Shown one piece after another: positions 26,352 to 34,521 of a stretch of DNA of 64,000 bases. A program made the position numbers and the translations under genes. The notes beneath the pieces are model-generated. The model had not been told where the DNA came from, did not search any database, and worked only from the letters and a program-made list of their open reading frames with translations. This DNA comes from an uncultured Bacteroidales bacterium (GTDB taxonomy: Bacteria; Bacteroidota; Bacteroidia; Bacteroidales; Muribaculaceae). The stretch is from the NCBI GenBank assembly GCA_902793405.1, contig CADBDH010000026.1, positions 26,234 through 90,233 of the forward strand. The letters are read 5' to 3'. Each line of letters starts with the position of its first letter. The first letter of the stretch is position 1.

Positions 26352-26403
26352 AAAAAGATGGACCCCAAAAGTCAAGTTAAAGACTTTTGGGGTCCACTTT
26401 TAG
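26352..26403. terminator. strong bidirectional terminator
   Basis: A perfect 15-bp stem (TGGACCCCAAAAGTC, 26359-26373, with its complement at 26382-26396) flanked by an A-rich left side and a T-rich right side. It separates the convergent phosphatase and acyltransferase genes. Confidence 0.85.
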
Positions 26404-26415
26404 TTTATTGTTGCT

Positions 26416-26460
26416 AACTGGACCAGCTGGACATACTGGACGGGCTGGACTAGCTGGATG
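26416..26460 (-). repeat. 9-bp-period TCCAG tandem repeat after the acyltransferase stop
   Basis: On the minus strand, five 9-bp units of the form NNTCCAGNN follow the stop codon by 2 bp (CATCCAGCT, AGTCCAGCC, CGTCCAGTA, TGTCCAGCT, GGTCCAGTT). Confidence 0.75.
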
Positions 26461-26462
26461 GG

Positions 26463-27197
26463 TTATTGGGGGACGGGGTCGCGCATGTCGGCGGGGAGGT
26501 CATGCTGGATGATCTCGCGGCACTGGTGGCTGACCTTGACGATGTCGTTGCCGCCCTGGTGCTGGATGGGCTCATGGAAGGTGAGGGTGATGGTGCCCGG
26601 GGTGACGTTGAAGGTGCTGCGGGGCATCACCTTGTAGCTGCCGTCGATGGTGATGGGCACGACGGGCAAGCCAAATTCAAGCGCCAGCTTGAAGGCACCG
26701 TTCTTGAAGGGACCCATGAGACCGGTGTCGGTGCGACGACCCTCGGGGAAGACGACAATCGACATGCCGCCGTGGAGTTTCTTCTTGGCGGCTGCCATGG
26801 TGTCGCGCAGGCCCTTTGGCGTGTGTGTATCCACCAGGATGTGGCCCGCCATGCGGCAAGCGGTGCCGATGATGGGGATGTTGGTGATGCCCTTGCGCAT
26901 CATCCACTTGAAGTTGTGCCCAAGAAAGCCGTAGATGGAAAAGATGTCATAGGCACCCTGATGGTTGGCTACAAACACGTAGCTCGTCTCGTGGTCAATG
27001 AGCTCGCGTCCCACGACGCGCACGCGCACCAAGTGTATCCAGCACCACACTCTGGCCCACCACTTGGCCGGGAAATATCCCCAATAGTCCTGGTTGAACA
27101 GGCAGCCAACGATGGTAATCAATGCGGTGATGATGCTGTACACCAACATGATGGGTGATGCGATGCACCATTGATATATGCGGTACAAGTAGATCAT
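26463..27197 (-). CDS. 1-acyl-sn-glycerol-3-phosphate acyltransferase (PlsC-like)
   Basis: A 244-residue membrane-associated acyltransferase. After N-terminal hydrophobic helices (MLVYSIITALITIVGCLF) come the LPLAT motifs: NHQGAYD (motif I, about 78-84, catalytic His-x4-Asp), a KWMMRKGITNIPIIG region (motif II) and FPEGRRTDTG (motif III, about 149-158). It would transfer an acyl chain to the sn-2 position of lysophosphatidic acid, or to a related lysolipid, in phospholipid synthesis. It is convergent with the phosphatase gene and separated from rprY upstream by about 100 bp with a hairpin. Confidence 0.9.
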   Translation of the reverse strand: MIYLYRIYQWCIASPIMLVYSIITALITIVGCLFNQDYWGYFPAKWWARVWCWIHLVRVRVVGRELIDHETSYVFVANHQGAYDIFSIYGFLGHNFKWMMRKGITNIPIIGTACRMAGHILVDTHTPKGLRDTMAAAKKKLHGGMSIVVFPEGRRTDTGLMGPFKNGAFKLALEFGLPVVPITIDGSYKVMPRSTFNVTPGTITLTFHEPIQHQGGNDIVKVSHQCREIIQHDLPADMRDPVPQ

Positions 27198-27244
27198 GGT
27201 CGATAGACTAATGATAGATGGTGAGAGAATGTCAATCTAATCCT

Positions 27245-27274
27245 TGCCCCAGGATTAATCTCAATCCTGGGGCA
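27245..27274. terminator. stem-loop after rprY
   Basis: A perfect 12-bp stem (TGCCCCAGGATT / AATCCTGGGGCA) with a 6-base loop, 23 bp after the rprY stop. It lacks a clear U-tract, so it may stabilise mRNA as much as terminate. Confidence 0.5.
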
Positions 27275-27296
27275 GAATCATTTAAGGTGTTGTGAA

Positions 27297-28007
27297 TCAG
27301 TTGGCGTCGGTGTCCACCTCGGGGGCTATGAGCTTATAGCCCTTGCCGTGGATGTTGATGATCTCGATAGTGGGATCGTCTTTGAGCTTCTTGCGCAGCT
27401 TGGTGATGTACACGTCCATCGAGCGGGCGTTGAAGTAGTTGTCATCGATCCAGATGGTCTTGAGTGCGAAGTTGCGCTCCAGAATCTCGTTCATGTGTGC
27501 ACACAACAGGCTGAGCAGTTCGCTCTCCTTGGTGGTGAGGTTGTCGCTCTTGTCGTCGGTGAACAGTACTTGGCGCTGGGTGTCGAAGGTGAACTTGCCG
27601 ATCTTGTAAACGGTCACTTCTTTGCCCTTCTTGCCCTTGACGCGGCGCAGGATGGCCTCGATGCGCATCACGAGCTCCTCCATCGAGAAGGGCTTGGTGA
27701 TATAGTCGTCGGCACCGATCTTGAAGCCTTCGAGGATGTCCTCCTTGAGGGCCTTGGCGGTGAGGAAAATGATGGGCACGTCGCTGTTGATGGCGCGGAT
27801 TTCCTGTGCCAGCTGGTATCCATCCTTCTTGGGCATCATCACGTCGAGCAGGCAGATGTCATACTTGCCCTTGAGGAAAGCCTTGTAACCTGCTTCTCCG
27901 TCGGCAAACAGTTCGGCCTTGAAGCCCTTATCCTCGAGGTACTCACGAGTGAGGGTTCCCAGATTCTCGTCGTCCTCGCATAACAGAATTCTCAGTTTGT
28001 CTTCCAT
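27297..28007 (-). CDS. rprY: two-component response regulator RprY (OmpR family)
   Basis: A 236-residue DNA-binding regulator; start at ATG 28007 (MEDKLRILLCEDDENLG), since the longer open frame overlaps the kinase gene with low-complexity sequence. The receiver domain has the acidic pair EDD (about 11-13), the phosphoacceptor in LLDVMMPKKDG (about 52-62) and the switch Lys in ITKPF. The C-terminal winged helix ends RSMDVYITKLRKKLKDD...GKGYKL. It follows the kinase gene by 13 bp, so the pair is one operon. It corresponds to RprY of Bacteroides fragilis, originally linked to antibiotic-related phenotypes; the targets here are unknown. Confidence 0.9.
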   Translation of the reverse strand: MEDKLRILLCEDDENLGTLTREYLEDKGFKAELFADGEAGYKAFLKGKYDICLLDVMMPKKDGYQLAQEIRAINSDVPIIFLTAKALKEDILEGFKIGADDYITKPFSMEELVMRIEAILRRVKGKKGKEVTVYKIGKFTFDTQRQVLFTDDKSDNLTTKESELLSLLCAHMNEILERNFALKTIWIDDNYFNARSMDVYITKLRKKLKDDPTIEIINIHGKGYKLIAPEVDTDAN

Positions 28008-28020
28008 AATTGTCTTTCTT

Positions 28021-29520
28021 TTATTTGTATAGTGGTAATGTGATAATGAATTTCGATCCGTGGTTGACCTCGCTCTCGGCGCTGATGCTGCCGCCGAAGA
28101 GCTCAATCATCTTTTGTACATAGGCCAGTCCCAGTCCAAAGCCCTTCACGTCGTGACGGTTGCCGGTGGAAACGCGGTAGAACTTCTCGAAAATCTTCTT
28201 CAGGTCCTCACGTTTCATGCCGATGCCGTTGTCCTGCACGGTGATTTGGATGTGGTCCTCGTCGGGGTTGACGGTTGTGACCACGAGTTCGGGCGGCACG
28301 TCCTCGCGGCGGTACTTGACGGCATTGTCAAGCAGGTTGAAGATAACGTTGGTGAAGTGCATGCGGTCCACGTTGATGATGGGATCCTCGGCATCGAGGT
28401 TGGCATCAATCTTCCCGCCATATTTCTCCACCTTGAGTTTGAACGTGTTGATGACGCTGTAGATGCTGGCATTGGCGTCCTCTTCCTCGAGACGCATGGT
28501 GGCGTTCTTGCGGTCGAACAGCGAGAGTTGCAGCACCTTCTCGACCTGGAAACGCAGTCGCTTGGTCTCGTCGTTGATGACGCCCGAGACGTGCTTGAGC
28601 ATTTCGGGGCTCTTGCGCACACTGTCATCGTTGAGCATCTGAGCGGCAATCGAGATGGACGAGATGGGTGTCTTGAACTCGTGCGTCATGTTGTTGATGA
28701 AGTCGTTTTTGATCTCGCTCAGCTTCTTTTGCCTGAAGGCCACTGTGATGGTATACAAGAACACACCCAGCAGTAGGAAGGTGAATGCCAGCGAGGGTAC
28801 GAGGAACTTCACCGACGAGAAGATGTAGTCGCTCTTGGTGGGGAACATGACGTTCAGCGTGTTCTGCTTGCTCTTCGGGTCATTGGGGAAAAGCACCAGG
28901 CTGTAAACGTCCTGCTGCGACATTGGGGAGTAGCCGCTGGTCTTATAGACGACACCGTTGGTGCGGTTCACGATCGCGAACTCGAAGGGTAGCGTCAGAC
29001 CGTTAAATTCCAGTTCCGACCGCAGGTAGCTATCTACGGTCAAACTGTCGGCGCGCTCCTGGATGGGGCGGTCGCTGGAATGGTTCAGAATTGTAAGAAT
29101 CACCTCGTAGAGGAGGCTCTTCTGGTACAGGAATTGTCCCCTGAGGATTTCCTGCTTGCGCTGGTAGCTGTCGTTCAGGTCCTTGAGCGTGTTGCGGTTG
29201 GCGGGGCGCAGGTTGGCGGGATCCTCGGTGTTGAGGGTCGTGTCGATAGTGGCCTCGTGCCGGTCGGTGAAGCTGAAGCTGTTCTGGCTGATGCCCGAGT
29301 AGGTCTGCTCGGCCTCGGCCAGGTCCATGTCCAGGAAATATTTGGTCTCGTTCTGTTCCAGCATGGTGGAGACGCTGTAGAGGCTGCGCTTGACAATCTC
29401 GCTGAACTGGCTGTTGCGCATGCCCACCATCTTTTCAAGATACATGATCTGCATGGCGAGCAGTCCCAGCAGGGCTATCGCCATTACAACCGTCAATATC
29501 CATATCGTCGATCTCTTCAT
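28021..29520 (-). CDS. rprX: two-component sensor histidine kinase RprX
   Basis: A 499-residue membrane kinase; start at ATG 29520 (MKRSTIWILTVVMAIALLG) because it begins directly at the first transmembrane helix. A periplasmic sensor region (about 30-230) is followed by a second helix (LVPSLAFTFLLLGVFLYTI, about 240-260). The HisKA domain has the phosphoacceptor in MTHEFKTPISSIS. The HATPase domain shows NLLDNAVKYR (N box), VQDNGIGM (G1) and GFGLGLAYV (G2). It phosphorylates RprY, encoded 13 bp downstream. The promoter at 29564-29594 is a full match to the phylum consensus. Confidence 0.9.
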   Translation of the reverse strand: MKRSTIWILTVVMAIALLGLLAMQIMYLEKMVGMRNSQFSEIVKRSLYSVSTMLEQNETKYFLDMDLAEAEQTYSGISQNSFSFTDRHEATIDTTLNTEDPANLRPANRNTLKDLNDSYQRKQEILRGQFLYQKSLLYEVILTILNHSSDRPIQERADSLTVDSYLRSELEFNGLTLPFEFAIVNRTNGVVYKTSGYSPMSQQDVYSLVLFPNDPKSKQNTLNVMFPTKSDYIFSSVKFLVPSLAFTFLLLGVFLYTITVAFRQKKLSEIKNDFINNMTHEFKTPISSISIAAQMLNDDSVRKSPEMLKHVSGVINDETKRLRFQVEKVLQLSLFDRKNATMRLEEEDANASIYSVINTFKLKVEKYGGKIDANLDAEDPIINVDRMHFTNVIFNLLDNAVKYRREDVPPELVVTTVNPDEDHIQITVQDNGIGMKREDLKKIFEKFYRVSTGNRHDVKGFGLGLAYVQKMIELFGGSISAESEVNHGSKFIITLPLYK

Positions 29521-29563
29521 GAGAGTATTGTCCTTTCTGTCTTGTTGTTTTAACAATCAACGG

Positions 29564-29594
29564 CAAAATTAACACTTTATTGTGAAAAACCAAA
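29564..29594 (-). promoter_or_regulatory. promoter for rprXY
   Basis: Minus strand TTTG (29594-29591), 19-bp spacer, TAATTTTG (29571-29564), about 44 bp before the rprX start codon. Confidence 0.7.
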
Positions 29595-29662
29595 ATATTT
29601 TGTCGCTTTTTGTGGAAAAATTTGGCCCTAAATGTTAAAACGCCCCTTTTTTCAACCAAATA

Positions 29663-29707
29663 GAACAACAAAAATAATGGGCGGCCCGATGCGGGTCGCC
29701 CATTATT
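29663..29707 (-). terminator. terminator of the EF-G2 gene
   Basis: A 16-bp stem with one G-U pair (29673-29688 with 29692-29707) and a 3-base loop, followed on the minus strand by TTTTGTTGTTC. It lies 22 bp after the EF-G2 stop codon. Confidence 0.8.
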
Positions 29708-29729
29708 ATATAATGTGTGGAACGGGGGA

Positions 29730-31877
29730 TTAATCCTCGTCCTGCTTGCTCTCCTCGTACTCCTTGAGCAACTGAGCCTGCACGTCGGCGGGCACGAGCT
29801 CGTAGCTCGAGAACTTCATGTTGAACGAAGCGCGGCCACCCGAGATGGAGCTCAGGGCAGTGCTGTAGTTCGACATCTCCTTCAAGGGGATGCGAGCCTT
29901 AACGCGCTCCATGCCATTGGCGCTCGACATATCCATCATGATGCCGCGGCGGCCCTGGAGGTCGCTCTGAACACCACCCATGCAATCGCCGGGCAACAGG
30001 ATTTCGACGTCATAGACGGGCTCGAGAACCTTGGGGTTAGCATCGCGGAAAGCGGTCGAGAAGGCGTTGCGTGCAGCGAGACGGAACGAGATTTCGTTAC
30101 TGTCTACCGGGTGCATCTTACCATCGTAGATGCAGACGCGAACGTCGCGAGCGTAGCTACCGGTCAAGGGACCCTGCTCCATGCGGTCCATGATACCCTT
30201 GACGATAGCGGGGATGAAGCGAGCATCGATGGCACCACCAACGATACAGTTGTAGACAACCAGCATACCGCCCCATTCCATGGGGATTTCCTGCTTGTCC
30301 TTGATGTTCATCTTGTACTCCTGGTTACCGAACTTGTAGGTGTCGGGCTCAGGCATACCCTCGCGATAGGGCTCGACGATCAGGTGAACCTCACCGAACT
30401 GGCCGCTACCACCCGACTGCTTCTTGTGACGATAGTCGGCACGTGCAGCCTTGGTAATGGTCTCGCGGTAGGGAATGCGGGGCTCCTGATACTCGATCTG
30501 GATCTTATCGTTGTTCTCGATGTTCCACTTGAGGGTGCGCAGGTGGAATTCGCCCTGACCCGAAACGATGGTCTGGCGCAACTCCTTGCTCTGCTCAATC
30601 AACAGCGTGGGATCCTCCTCGTGCATGCGGTTGAGGACGGCACCCAGCTTCTCGGTCTCGCTCTCGTTAAGGGCCTTGATGGCGCGCTGATACTTGGGAG
30701 CGGGATACTCGATGAAGTCAAAGATGTGCTCGCAGCCCTTCTCGTTGAGGGTGTTGCCGCAGCGCACGTCTTTCAGCTTCACGGCTGCACCGATGTCACC
30801 AGCGTGGAGCTCATCGATAGCAGTCTTGTTCTGGCCACAAACCACGTTGATCTGGGCAAGACGCTCCTTGCTGCCGCGGTTCATGTTAGTCAGGTCGGCA
30901 CCAGCCTTGAGGGTACCGCTCATTACCTTGAAGTAGGAAACCTCACCGATGTGGGACTCTACCGAGGTCTTGAAGAAGTAAATGCTAACGGGGCCGTTCT
31001 CGTCGTAGGGAACCTCGTCGCCGTTATTGTTCTTGGGTGCGGGCATATCGGTCACGTCGGGAACGATAATGCTCATGATCTCGAGCATGCGGTCGGTGCC
31101 GATGTTGTTCTCGGCGCTAACCAGCACAACGGGGAAGATGCTGCGGTCTACCATACCCAGGCGGATACCCTTGATGGCCTCCTCCTCGGTCAGGGTCATC
31201 TCATCGAGGAACTTCATCATCAGCTCCTCATCGTTCTCGGCTGCCATCTCGAGCAGAGCCATGCGGTACTCCTCGGCCTTGTCGGCGTGTGCACCGTCGA
31301 TGTCGCTGGCGGTAGCCTTGCCACCGTCCTTGGGCCAGGTGTACTGCTTCATGGCCAGCACGTCAACAACGCTGTTGAAGCCGGGGCCTGCATTCACGGG
31401 GAACTGGAGGGCTACAACCTTGTTGCCGTAGGTCTCGCGCAGCTGGTTATATACATTGTCAAAGTCGCACTTCTCGTCTTCGAGGCGGTTGATGACAAAC
31501 ATGAGGGGCTTGCCAATGCGCTCCACGGTGCGGAAGTTGTTCTGGGTACCTACCTCGACACCATTGCGTCCGTCCACTACCAGCGCGGCAGTGTCGGTAA
31601 CGCTCAAAGCGGTTACAGCATTGCCCACGAAGTCGTCACTACCCGGGCAGTCAAAGAAGTTGAGCTTCTTGCCGTTCTTCTCAGCGTAGAAAACGGTAGA
31701 GGAAACAGAGTAGCCATACTCTTTCTCAACGGGGGTGTTGTCGCTCACGGTGTTACCGGCATCGACGGTGCCCCTGCGGCTGATTGTGCCGCCCTCAAGG
31801 AGGATAGACTCGGTGAGAGTGGTCTTGCCAGCGCCCTTGCCACCGACGAGAGAGATGTAATTGATATTTAGTTTGCT
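29730..31877 (-). CDS. fusA2: EF-G paralogue (EF-G2 type); no standard start codon visible
   Basis: A translation factor of about 715 residues with all EF-G domains. The Bacteroides EF-G2 family, which supports slow translocation without GTP hydrolysis during starvation, is the closest match I know. The G motifs are altered: GGKGAGKTT at residues 12-20 instead of GHVDHGKTT, DCPGSDD instead of DxPGH, and NRLEDE instead of NKxD. The open frame encoding the P-loop runs up to an in-frame TAA at 31895-31893, but between there and GTG 31748 it has no ATG, GTG or TTG. GTG 31748 would delete the P-loop. I draw the start at codon AGC 31877, where homologues would have Met (followed by KLNINYISLVGG); near-cognate ATC codons at 31865 and 31856 are alternatives. 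Transcription from TAATTTTG (31895-31888) would begin about 5-10 bp upstream of this point. Confidence 0.85.
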   Translation of the reverse strand, partial: SKLNINYISLVGGKGAGKTTLTESILLEGGTISRRGTVDAGNTVSDNTPVEKEYGYSVSSTVFYAEKNGKKLNFFDCPGSDDFVGNAVTALSVTDTAALVVDGRNGVEVGTQNNFRTVERIGKPLMFVINRLEDEKCDFDNVYNQLRETYGNKVVALQFPVNAGPGFNSVVDVLAMKQYTWPKDGGKATASDIDGAHADKAEEYRMALLEMAAENDEELMMKFLDEMTLTEEEAIKGIRLGMVDRSIFPVVLVSAENNIGTDRMLEIMSIIVPDVTDMPAPKNNNGDEVPYDENGPVSIYFFKTSVESHIGEVSYFKVMSGTLKAGADLTNMNRGSKERLAQINVVCGQNKTAIDELHAGDIGAAVKLKDVRCGNTLNEKGCEHIFDFIEYPAPKYQRAIKALNESETEKLGAVLNRMHEEDPTLLIEQSKELRQTIVSGQGEFHLRTLKWNIENNDKIQIEYQEPRIPYRETITKAARADYRHKKQSGGSGQFGEVHLIVEPYREGMPEPDTYKFGNQEYKMNIKDKQEIPMEWGGMLVVYNCIVGGAIDARFIPAIVKGIMDRMEQGPLTGSYARDVRVCIYDGKMHPVDSNEISFRLAARNAFSTAFRDANPKVLEPVYDVEILLPGDCMGGVQSDLQGRRGIMMDMSSANGMERVKARIPLKEMSNYSTALSSISGGRASFNMKFSSYELVPADVQAQLLKEYEESKQDED

Positions 31878-31885
31878 AAACGGCC

Positions 31886-31906
31886 TGCAAAATTAGTCAT
31901 TTTTGC
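31886..31906 (-). promoter_or_regulatory. operator-like dyad containing the fusA2 -7 element
   Basis: The 20-bp dyad GCAAAA-N8-TTTTGC overlaps minus-strand TAATTTTG (31895-31888). A TTG at 31918-31916 is 20 bp upstream as the -33 element. It is an exact inverted copy of 31948-31968. Confidence 0.65.
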
Positions 31907-31947
31907 GCTGAATTACAACATTATTAAAAAGAAAATTTTCAACAAGG

Positions 31948-31968
31948 GCAAAAATGACTAATTTTGCA
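31948..31968 (+). promoter_or_regulatory. operator-like dyad containing the hemW -7 element
   Basis: The identical 21-bp sequence in the opposite orientation. It contains TAATTTTG (31959-31966) 24 bp before the hemW start, with a weak TTTC (31937-31940) as -33. The two copies flank 41 bp. Confidence 0.65.
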
Positions 31969-31989
31969 ACGTCAAAGACGTGATGAAAG

Positions 31990-33129
31990 ATGGCCGGAGT
32001 GTATGTCCATATCCCCTTTTGCGCAAGCCGCTGCAGCTACTGTGACTTCTTTTCCACGCTGGAAATGAAGGGCTCAGGCTCCGCCTATGTCGATGCGGTT
32101 GTGGCCGAGGCCACCATGCGGTGTCATGAGCTGCGTGGCGAGCGGTTGCGCACCCTGTATCTGGGCGGCGGCACGCCGTCGCAGTTGCCGCTGCCGTTGC
32201 TGGAACGGCTGGTCAAGGGATTGAAGGGGGTGCTGGAGCTGGAACATGTCGAGGAATTTACCGTCGAGGCCAATCCCGACGATGTCACTGCCGAATGGTG
32301 TGCGGCGTTGCGTCCGCTGGGCGTGAACCGCGTGAGCATGGGCGTACAGAGCTTTGAGGACAACATCCTGCGGGCCATCGGCCGGCGCCACAATGCCAGC
32401 CAAGTTGCCCAGGCGATGGGAAACCTGCATGCTGCCGGCATAACCAACGTCAGCATCGACCTCATCTACGGCCTGCCGGGGCAGACGCTAGAATCGTGGA
32501 CCCGCACTGTGGAGCAGGCCATCGCGTTGAGTCCCCAGCACATCTCGGCCTACGGATTGACCTATGAACCGGGCACACGGTTGTGGCACCAGCGCGAGCG
32601 GGGTGAGGTGATTGAGGTGCCCGAGGAGGATTGCATCGGGATGTATCGAGTGCTCGTCAGACTGTTGCAAGGCGCTGGCTTTGAGCATTATGAGATTTCC
32701 AATTTTGCTTTGCCGGGTTACCATTCCCGCCACAATTCCTCGTATTGGGACGAGACGCCCTATCTGGGCCTTGGGGCCGCCGCACACAGCTATGACGGCA
32801 GCATCAGGCGCAGCAACCCGTGTGACATGCACGAGTACATCAGCCGCATCGCTTCGGGCGAGACGGCGTGCGAGCAAGAGGAGATGACGCGCTGGGAACG
32901 CTATGACGAGCGCGTGATGCTCGGGCTCAGGACCGCGGCCGGTGTCGATGCCGAGCGGTTGCGTGAGGACTTCGGCGACGCGGCCTGGACGCATTTCAGC
33001 CGTGAAATCCAGCGCCATCTTGATGCCGGCAACGTGAGGTTGGATGGCGCTTCCCGCTACGTGCTCACGGCCGAAGGCATCCTGGTGAGTGACAGCGTGA
33101 TGCGTGACGTGATGTGGGATGATGATTAG
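31990..33129 (+). CDS. hemW: radical SAM heme chaperone HemW (coproporphyrinogen III oxidase-like)
   Basis: A 379-residue cytoplasmic radical SAM protein. The cluster motif CASRCSYCDFF gives Cys11, Cys15 and Cys18 (C-x3-C-x2-C), directly followed by Phe rather than the extra Cys of HemN oxidases, as in HemW. Further family segments are LYLGGGTPSQLP (about 57-68), GVQSFED, and IDLIYGLPGQT. The C-terminal HemN_C domain (about 300-375) is complete. HemW binds heme and delivers it to target proteins. It is divergent from fusA2 and shares the paired dyads. The leader is short (about 17-20 bases). Confidence 0.92.
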   Translation: MAGVYVHIPFCASRCSYCDFFSTLEMKGSGSAYVDAVVAEATMRCHELRGERLRTLYLGGGTPSQLPLPLLERLVKGLKGVLELEHVEEFTVEANPDDVTAEWCAALRPLGVNRVSMGVQSFEDNILRAIGRRHNASQVAQAMGNLHAAGITNVSIDLIYGLPGQTLESWTRTVEQAIALSPQHISAYGLTYEPGTRLWHQRERGEVIEVPEEDCIGMYRVLVRLLQGAGFEHYEISNFALPGYHSRHNSSYWDETPYLGLGAAAHSYDGSIRRSNPCDMHEYISRIASGETACEQEEMTRWERYDERVMLGLRTAAGVDAERLREDFGDAAWTHFSREIQRHLDAGNVRLDGASRYVLTAEGILVSDSVMRDVMWDDD

Positions 33130-33171
33130 CCCGATACCACTGCCCGCCAATGAAGAAAAAACCATGCGCCG

Positions 33172-33202
33172 TTGCCAGCATGGATTATTTATACTATTTT
33201 TG
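33172..33202 (+). promoter_or_regulatory. promoter for the GT-C-like membrane protein
   Basis: TTG (33172-33174), 20-bp spacer, TATTTTTG (33195-33202), 42 bp before the start codon. Confidence 0.6.
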
Positions 33203-33243
33203 CACATCGGGACATCCCCGTGTAGAGAAAACCAAGCATTGCA

Positions 33244-34464
33244 ATGAAGATTACATCACTGGAAAACCGACTCATTGAGCTCATCGATAAGCACCGCCAT
33301 GTGTTGTTGCTGGCCGTACTTTTTGTACTTGGCGCAGCCATCCGTTGGGCGGGCCGCTATTTCATCTCTGAAGACTTGGAAAACAGTTTGATTCCATGGT
33401 TCAATACCATCAAGGATAACGGCGGCCTGGCAGCATTGTCGGCTCAGGTGGGCAATTACGGCCTCCTGTATCAGACGCTCATTTCGTTGATGACTTATCT
33501 GCCTATCCCCGCCGTGGTTCAGTACAAGCTGCTCTCGTGCGTGTTTGACGTCGCGCTGGCCCTGATGGCCGGAAAAATCTACCATGAGGAGCGCATGAGG
33601 AGCCTGGCGGATGCGCCCGATGCCGTCGATAAGTCGCTGACATCCAAGGTGAGGTTGCAGTCCTGGTTCTTTGCCGCACTGGTTTGGGTATTGCCCACCG
33701 TGATGATGAATTCGTCGTATTGGGGCCAATGCGACTCGATGTATGGCTTCTTCTGCCTGGCCACGCTCTACACGTTGCGCCGCGGCACTTTCGTCAAGGC
33801 GTTTGTGTTCCTTGGCCTTGCCTTCAGCTGCAAGCTGCAGACCGTGTTTATTGTGCCGATTATTGGTGTCTATTATCTGATTAGCAGACGGTTCAGCTTG
33901 GTGTGGGTGCTGCTGTCGGTTGTAGTGATGTGGCTGACGGGAATTGTCGCTTTTGGCTTTGGCCGCAGTCTGCTGGATCCGATCCTGATTTATACCGACC
34001 AGGTGGGCCATTACCGCCAGTTGTACATGAATTTCCCCAGCATGTGGATGCTGGTGGGCGAAGACTACTGGGCGATGCGCTGGTTTGCCGTTTTGTTCAC
34101 ATTGATGGTGCTGGCCACCGGCTTGTGGTATTGCTTGAACCACAAATCGACCGTGTTGTCACGCGAGCGTTTTTATACCGTGGCCGTGTGGTTCATGTGG
34201 TCGATGCTGCTGTTCCTGCCCAGCATGCATGACCGTTATGGCTATATCCTGGACATCGTCCTGCTGATGTTGGGCTGTCTGGACCGCCGTTTCCTCAAGT
34301 ATGCTTTCGTCACGATTTTCCTGAGCCTGTTCACCTACGGCATCTACCTGTTTGGCGACAGAGGTAACGGATATGCTTGGGAAGCAGCGATTTATCTAGT
34401 CACTTACCTGCACTTCACGTGGACGCTTGTCGGGGATGTCAAGCGTGAAGAATCGTTGAGCTGA
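33244..34464 (+). CDS. polytopic membrane protein, probable GT-C-fold glycosyltransferase
   Basis: A 406-residue integral membrane protein with about ten helices. The first helix (LLLAVLFVLGAAIRWAGRYF) is followed by a long loop carrying an acidic pair (SEDLENSLIPWFNTI), the layout of GT-C lipid-linked-sugar glycosyltransferases, in which a loop Asp/Glu is catalytic. A second conserved-looking stretch is MMNSSYWGQCDSMYGFFCLATLY, resembling mannosyltransferase/GT87-like proteins. The donor and acceptor are unknown. It stands alone behind its own promoter and is convergent with the AlkD-like gene. Confidence 0.65.
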   Translation: MKITSLENRLIELIDKHRHVLLLAVLFVLGAAIRWAGRYFISEDLENSLIPWFNTIKDNGGLAALSAQVGNYGLLYQTLISLMTYLPIPAVVQYKLLSCVFDVALALMAGKIYHEERMRSLADAPDAVDKSLTSKVRLQSWFFAALVWVLPTVMMNSSYWGQCDSMYGFFCLATLYTLRRGTFVKAFVFLGLAFSCKLQTVFIVPIIGVYYLISRRFSLVWVLLSVVVMWLTGIVAFGFGRSLLDPILIYTDQVGHYRQLYMNFPSMWMLVGEDYWAMRWFAVLFTLMVLATGLWYCLNHKSTVLSRERFYTVAVWFMWSMLLFLPSMHDRYGYILDIVLLMLGCLDRRFLKYAFVTIFLSLFTYGIYLFGDRGNGYAWEAAIYLVTYLHFTWTLVGDVKREESLS

Positions 34465-34521
34465 CGTGTGCCCAATGATATCTGCCGGAGACTGCGTCAT
34501 CATCCTTTCGTTGTATCTTAA

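Noticed and set aside
29715-31871. A 718-codon plus-strand open frame opposite the EF-G2 gene
   Set aside because: It is the antisense shadow of fusA2; its conceptual protein is Val/Leu/Gly/His-rich with no domain, as expected from high-GC codon mirroring.
31886-31968. Invertible promoter (phase switch)
   Set aside because: Kept only as an alternative: both arms carry an outward -7 box, so inversion would hardly change promoter direction, and no recombinase is near.
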